This document shows positions 23,546 to 25,122 of a stretch of 25,122 bases of DNA, piece after piece. The stretch comes from Lachnoclostridium sp. UBA7215. Lineage in GTDB: Bacteria; Bacillota; Clostridia; Lachnospirales; Lachnospiraceae. The translations under genes were made by a program, and so were the position numbers. How positions within the stretch are numbered: position 1 is the stretch's first letter; each line of letters begins with the position of its first letter. The stretch lies in NCBI GenBank assembly GCA_002490465.1, contig DKUB01000076.1, positions 17,304 to 42,425 of the forward strand. Reading direction: 5' to 3'. The notes beneath the pieces were generated by a model that was given only the letters and a program-made list of their open reading frames with translations, searched no databases and was not told the DNA's origin.

Positions 23546-23580
23546 AAAAAACCTGGTATCTGTTTTGCCAGATACCAGGT
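23546..23580 (-). terminator. Rho-independent terminator of the Asn/Ser-rich gene
   Basis: On the minus strand a perfect 12-bp stem ACCTGGTATCTG / CAGATACCAGGT (23580-23569, 23562-23551) with a 6-nt loop leads into a run of T (23551-23546). It lies 10 nt after the stop of the small gene and separates it from the rhodanese operon. Confidence 0.88.
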
Positions 23581-23589
23581 CCCCACCCT

Positions 23590-23793
23590 TTAGTGGCTGC
23601 AGTTCGATGAATTTTTGCTTGTGTTGCTTGCATTAGAAGCATTGCTTGCATTCTTGCTGCTGTTTTTATTGCTTGCGTTTGATGCGTTAGAAGAATTGCT
23701 TGCATTGCTTGTATTAGAAGCATTACTTGCATTCTTGCTGCTGTTTTTCGAGCTGTTTGTCTGATTGAACTCGTCTGCAAAATTTCTTGCCAT
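23590..23793 (-). CDS. Small Asn/Ser-rich repeat protein
   Basis: A 67-residue protein with a short ordinary start (MARNFADEFNQT) and then almost only N, S, A, K and T, as repeated NAS, NSS, NTS and SKN triplets, ending NCSH. No signal peptide or membrane segment is seen. AGGAGG at 7 nt before the ATG and a textbook terminator after the stop argue that it is a real, separately transcribed gene. The function is unknown; strongly biased small proteins of spore-forming Clostridia are sometimes spore or coat components, but nothing here proves that. The single cysteine and histidine at the very end could bind metal or crosslink. The coding DNA contains an internal 36-bp direct repeat. Confidence 0.75.
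   Translation of the reverse strand: MARNFADEFNQTNSSKNSSKNASNASNTSNASNSSNASNASNKNSSKNASNASNASNTSKNSSNCSH
23632..23748 (-). repeat. Internal 36-bp direct repeat in the Asn/Ser-rich gene
   Basis: 23632-23667 and 23713-23748 match at 35 of 36 positions with an offset of 81 bp (27 codons). The repeated unit encodes NSSKNASNASN-type sequence. It explains how the gene could grow or shrink in whole-codon steps by slippage or recombination. Confidence 0.8.
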
Positions 23794-23886
23794 GATTATT
23801 TCCTCCTATAATCCTAATGTTGTTACAGGATTAGTATCTCATTTGCAAAGAAAATTATTCACAATCAAACATAAATAAGAAAATCA

Positions 23887-24750
23887 TCAAGCTTTTCCAA
23901 TTGAGCCAAATAATTCCATTTTTTCTTTTACGGTATTTTTTATCGCCTCTGCTCCCGGAGCTAACAGCTTCCTCGGGTCAAAACCTTTGCCCTCCAAATC
24001 TTTTCCGTCCATAATGTATTTGCGGGTAGCTTCCTGGAAAGACAGCTGGCACTCCGTATTTACATTGATTTTTGATACGCCAAGCGAAATTGCCTTCTGT
24101 ATCATATCAGCCGGAATTCCTGTGCCTCCGTGAAGTACAAGCGGCATATCTCCCGTTTTCTGCTGTACAGCATCTAATGTCTCAAAGCTCAGTCCCGGCC
24201 AGTTTGCCGGATATTTGCCATGAATGTTTCCGATTCCGGCAGCCAGCATGGTTACACCAAGGTCGGCAATCATTTTGCACTCATTCGGATCTGCACATTC
24301 ACCTGCGCCTACAACACCATCTTCCTCACCACCGATAGAGCCAACCTCTGCCTCAATGGACATTCCCTTCTCATTACAAATGGCTACCAGTTCTTTTGTC
24401 TTTGCCACATTCTCTTCAATTGGATAATGGGAACCATCAAACATGATAGACGAAAATCCTGCTTCAATACACGCCTTTGCTCCCTCATAGCTGCCATGGT
24501 CAAGGTGAAGTGCTACAGGAACTGTGATTTTCAGCTCTTCTAACATACCGTTTACCATACCTACTACGGTTTTATATCCGCACATATACTTTCCGGCACC
24601 CTCAGATACACCAAGAATAACCGGAGATTTAAGTTCCTGTGCAGTCAGAAGAATGGATTTTGTCCACTCCAGATTGTTGATATTAAACTGACCTACTGCA
24701 TACTTCCCTGCTTTTGCCTTGGTGAGCATCTCTTTTGCTGAAACTAACAT
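23887..24750 (-). CDS. fba: Class II fructose-1,6-bisphosphate aldolase
   Basis: A 287-residue zinc aldolase of the FbaA/GatY-type short class, cleaving fructose-1,6-bisphosphate to dihydroxyacetone phosphate and glyceraldehyde-3-phosphate in glycolysis. The start is ATG 24750 (MLVSAKEMLTKAK), with GGAGG 6 nt before it; an 18-residue upstream extension is not supported. Key residues: catalytic D84 and zinc ligand H85 in LHLDHGS, E135 in SIEAEVG, H177 in GNIHGKYP, H207 in LHGGTGIP, and INVNTECQ near 228-235 for phosphate and substrate binding. A related GatY/KbaY tagatose-bisphosphate aldolase cannot be fully excluded, but a lone gene with its own promoter fits glycolysis better. Confidence 0.92.
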   Translation of the reverse strand: MLVSAKEMLTKAKAGKYAVGQFNINNLEWTKSILLTAQELKSPVILGVSEGAGKYMCGYKTVVGMVNGMLEELKITVPVALHLDHGSYEGAKACIEAGFSSIMFDGSHYPIEENVAKTKELVAICNEKGMSIEAEVGSIGGEEDGVVGAGECADPNECKMIADLGVTMLAAGIGNIHGKYPANWPGLSFETLDAVQQKTGDMPLVLHGGTGIPADMIQKAISLGVSKINVNTECQLSFQEATRKYIMDGKDLEGKGFDPRKLLAPGAEAIKNTVKEKMELFGSIGKA

Positions 24751-24824
24751 ATTAATCCTCCATTCTAACGCATTCGCGCTATCTTTAATTCGTATCATGC
24801 CCATTCGCGGACCTGTTTATTAAT

Positions 24825-24853
24825 AGCATAGCACAAAGCCTTTGTTTACGCAA
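24825..24853 (-). promoter_or_regulatory. Probable promoter of the aldolase gene
   Basis: On the minus strand TTGCGT (24853-24848), a 17-nt spacer and TATGCT (24830-24825), with TGC directly before the -10 box (extended -10). It lies about 75 nt upstream of the aldolase start. Confidence 0.5.
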
Positions 24854-24956
24854 GATTTTCTGGAAGATTATTCCATTTCAAAAAAACAAACCGACAAGAA
24901 ACAACCACTGCTTCAAACCGATTTGCATCTGTGAAATTTATGAATTTTATTTCTAA

Positions 24957-25028
24957 CTGGGCTAACCAGATTCGAACTGGTGAATGCAGGAGTCAAAGTC
25001 CTGTGCCTTACCGCTTGGCGATAGCCCA
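24957..25028 (-). tRNA. tRNA-Gln (anticodon TTG)
   Basis: 72 nt on the minus strand. A 7-bp acceptor TGGGCTA/TAGCCCA closes the cloverleaf, with D-arm GCC...GGC, anticodon stem CAGGA/TCCTG around loop CTTTGAC (anticodon TTG), and T-arm ACCAG-TTCGAAT-CTGGT. The CCA end is not encoded. It lies 17 nt after tRNA-His, probably on one transcript. Confidence 0.95.
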
Positions 25029-25045
25029 ACATCCCCAAAAGGGAG

Positions 25046-25120
25046 GGTGGGTAATGGGATTCGAACCCACGGCCTTCAGAGCCACAATCTGACGCGCTAA
25101 CCAACTGCGCTATACCCACC
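25046..25120 (-). tRNA. tRNA-His (anticodon GTG)
   Basis: 75 nt on the minus strand including the extra 5' G (G-1, at 25120) typical of tRNA-His. Acceptor GTGGGTA/TACCCAC, anticodon stem TCAGA/TCTGA with loop TTGTGGC (anticodon GTG), T-arm GTGGG-TTCGAAT-CCCAT with one G-U/A-type variation. The CCA end is not encoded. Its promoter lies outside the window. Confidence 0.95.
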
Positions 25121-25122
25121 AT

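Noticed and set aside
23809..23833. TAATCCT/AGGATTA inverted repeat upstream of the Asn/Ser-rich gene
   Set aside because: A 7-bp stem with an 11-nt loop overlaps the ribosome binding region; it could be chance or a minor regulatory fold, with no further support.
24913..25122. Minus-strand ORF of 69 codons (MVGIAQLVSASDCGSEG...)
   Set aside because: It runs straight through the tRNA-Gln and tRNA-His genes; this is a well-known spurious translation of tRNA sequence.
1..25122. CRISPR array, prophage or insertion sequence
   Set aside because: No regularly spaced repeats, phage structural genes, integrase or transposase were seen; the only repeats are those listed.

Overview
The window looks like a chromosomal segment of a Lachnospiraceae-type Firmicute (order Clostridia; a Blautia/Roseburia/Anaerobutyricum-like gut anaerobe). 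This is inferred from gene content, strong GGAGG-type ribosome binding sites, AT-leaning DNA, a class II fructose-bisphosphate aldolase, a ferredoxin-tailed aldo/keto reductase and the style of the signalling genes. No species call is possible from the sequence alone.

Left flank (1-4,280). A cut-off tRNA gene with a near-perfect promoter and a GNAT acetyltransferase lie on the minus strand. Then comes a decayed stretch on the plus strand: a truncated, frameshifted AAA_14/DUF4143 ATPase carrying a 60-bp palindromic insert, an intact RhuM-family gene sitting between two identical 80-bp direct repeats, a DUF368 (PopT-type) membrane protein, and a broken HAD phosphatase. The direct repeat carries the promoter, ribosome binding site and first codons of the DUF368 gene, so the RhuM cassette sits in a duplicated 5' end of that gene.

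Centre (4,285-17,565), all on the plus strand. Module A is an FtsX-type ABC permease, its MacB/LolD-like ATPase, and an OmpR-type response regulator/kinase pair. A second OmpR-type pair follows, closed by a hairpin terminator. Module B is a compact six-gene operon: a lipoprotein, two ABC-2-like membrane proteins, a BcrA/LanF-like ATPase, a secreted and membrane-anchored beta-sandwich (COG1361-like) protein, and a protein with two membrane helices. I see no bacteriocin precursor or modification enzyme, so module B looks like a regulated envelope export, immunity or assembly system of unknown substrate. It is my best candidate for an undescribed system.

Right flank (17,557-25,122), all on the minus strand. 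In transcription order from the right: tRNA-His, tRNA-Gln, class II aldolase, a small Asn/Ser repeat protein with its own terminator, then a tightly packed run: rhodanese, THUMP-type RNA methyltransferase, XTP/dITP pyrophosphatase, YfcE-like phosphoesterase, ferredoxin-type aldo/keto reductase, LytTR response regulator and GHKL sensor kinase. The last gene converges on module B, overlapping its final gene by 9 bp at a shared hairpin. Three two-component systems thus lie around two ABC transporters within about 15 kb.
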